Shown here one piece after another: positions 14,198-14,313 of a DNA stretch of 14,313 bases. The DNA is from Clostridiaceae bacterium (GTDB taxonomy: Bacteria; Bacillota; Clostridia; Oscillospirales; Acutalibacteraceae): contig JAEDFL010000048.1 of the NCBI GenBank assembly GCA_016292785.1, positions 1 through 14,313 of the forward strand, given 5' to 3'. The notes beneath the pieces were generated by a model. The model searched no databases and was not told the DNA's origin. It worked only from the letters and a program-made list of their open reading frames with translations. A program made the position numbers and the translations under genes. How positions within the stretch are numbered: position 1 is the first letter of the stretch; each line of letters starts with the position of its first letter.

Positions 14198-14313
14198 TAT
14201 TTGCGTTCCTCCAAAACCTTTTTCACAGCGTCAATAAACAGCTTCATCTGTTCCGCCGTGCCGATCGTTATTCTATTATAATCGCAGATACGCTCCTTTG
14301 TAAAGTGGCGGAT
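14197..14313 (-). CDS. hisC: Histidinol-phosphate aminotransferase, C-terminal fragment (cut by window edge)
   Basis: The last 38 codons and TAA stop of a gene that continues past the window edge. The first base of the fragment on the minus strand (14313) is in frame. The translation contains IRHFTKERICDYNRITIGT followed by an EQMKLFIDAVKKVL helix, the typical HisC C-terminus including the arginine of RITIGT that contacts the substrate in class I aminotransferases. It overlaps hisB by one base. The truncation is an artefact of the window. Confidence 0.88.
   Translation of the reverse strand: MRHFTKERICDYNRITIGTAEQMKLFIDAVKKVLEERK

Overview
The window looks like chromosomal DNA from a Gram-positive gut anaerobe of the class Clostridia, most likely near Ruminococcus / Oscillospiraceae. 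This rests on purine-rich GGAGG-type ribosome binding sites, consensus vegetative promoters, a secreted protein ending in a type I dockerin, a 3D-domain/G5 cell-wall protein, a SpoIIQ-like M23 protein (suggesting a sporulator or its relative) and interspersed palindromic repeats of a kind I associate with gut clostridia. The genus is an inference; nothing here fixes it.

Layout. Bases 1-504 hold no gene but contain an inverted pair of composite repeats around a third palindromic unit. A cell-wall 3D/G5 protein (555-1802, minus) and a secreted amidase-like dockerin protein (2286-3800, plus) are divergent, each with a perfect TTGACA-N17-TATAAT promoter. Between them are two pairs of 10-bp-spaced TGTAAC boxes in opposite orientation. 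The dockerin gene converges on lysA, and the gap is filled by a strongly folded 207-bp element with perfect 17-bp terminal inverted repeats (3809-4015).

Bases 4030-8355 are one minus-strand lysine/diaminopimelate operon: promoter, lysine riboswitch, intrinsic terminator, dapA, dapB, ddh, lysA. It takes aspartate semialdehyde to tetrahydrodipicolinate (DapA, DapB), makes meso-diaminopimelate in one step with the dehydrogenase Ddh, and decarboxylates it to lysine (LysA). The riboswitch closes the loop on lysine. Upstream on the same strand is a three-gene unit: an AbrB/MazE-type regulator, an ABC ATPase and an ABC-2 type permease, with a likely autoregulatory palindrome in its leader.

A membrane-anchored M23 (SpoIIQ-like) gene follows on the plus strand (10086-10805) and ends in an intrinsic terminator. 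The rest (10849 to the end) is the distal part of a minus-strand histidine operon in transcription order hisC (only its last 38 codons), hisB, hisH, hisA, hisF, hisIE, tightly packed with 1-4 nt overlaps.

Most of the window is ordinary biosynthesis. The parts that deserve a second look are the folded 207-bp element, the amidase-like dockerin protein with its cysteine-pair insertion, the paired TGTAAC boxes, and the palindrome in the AbrB-type regulator leader.
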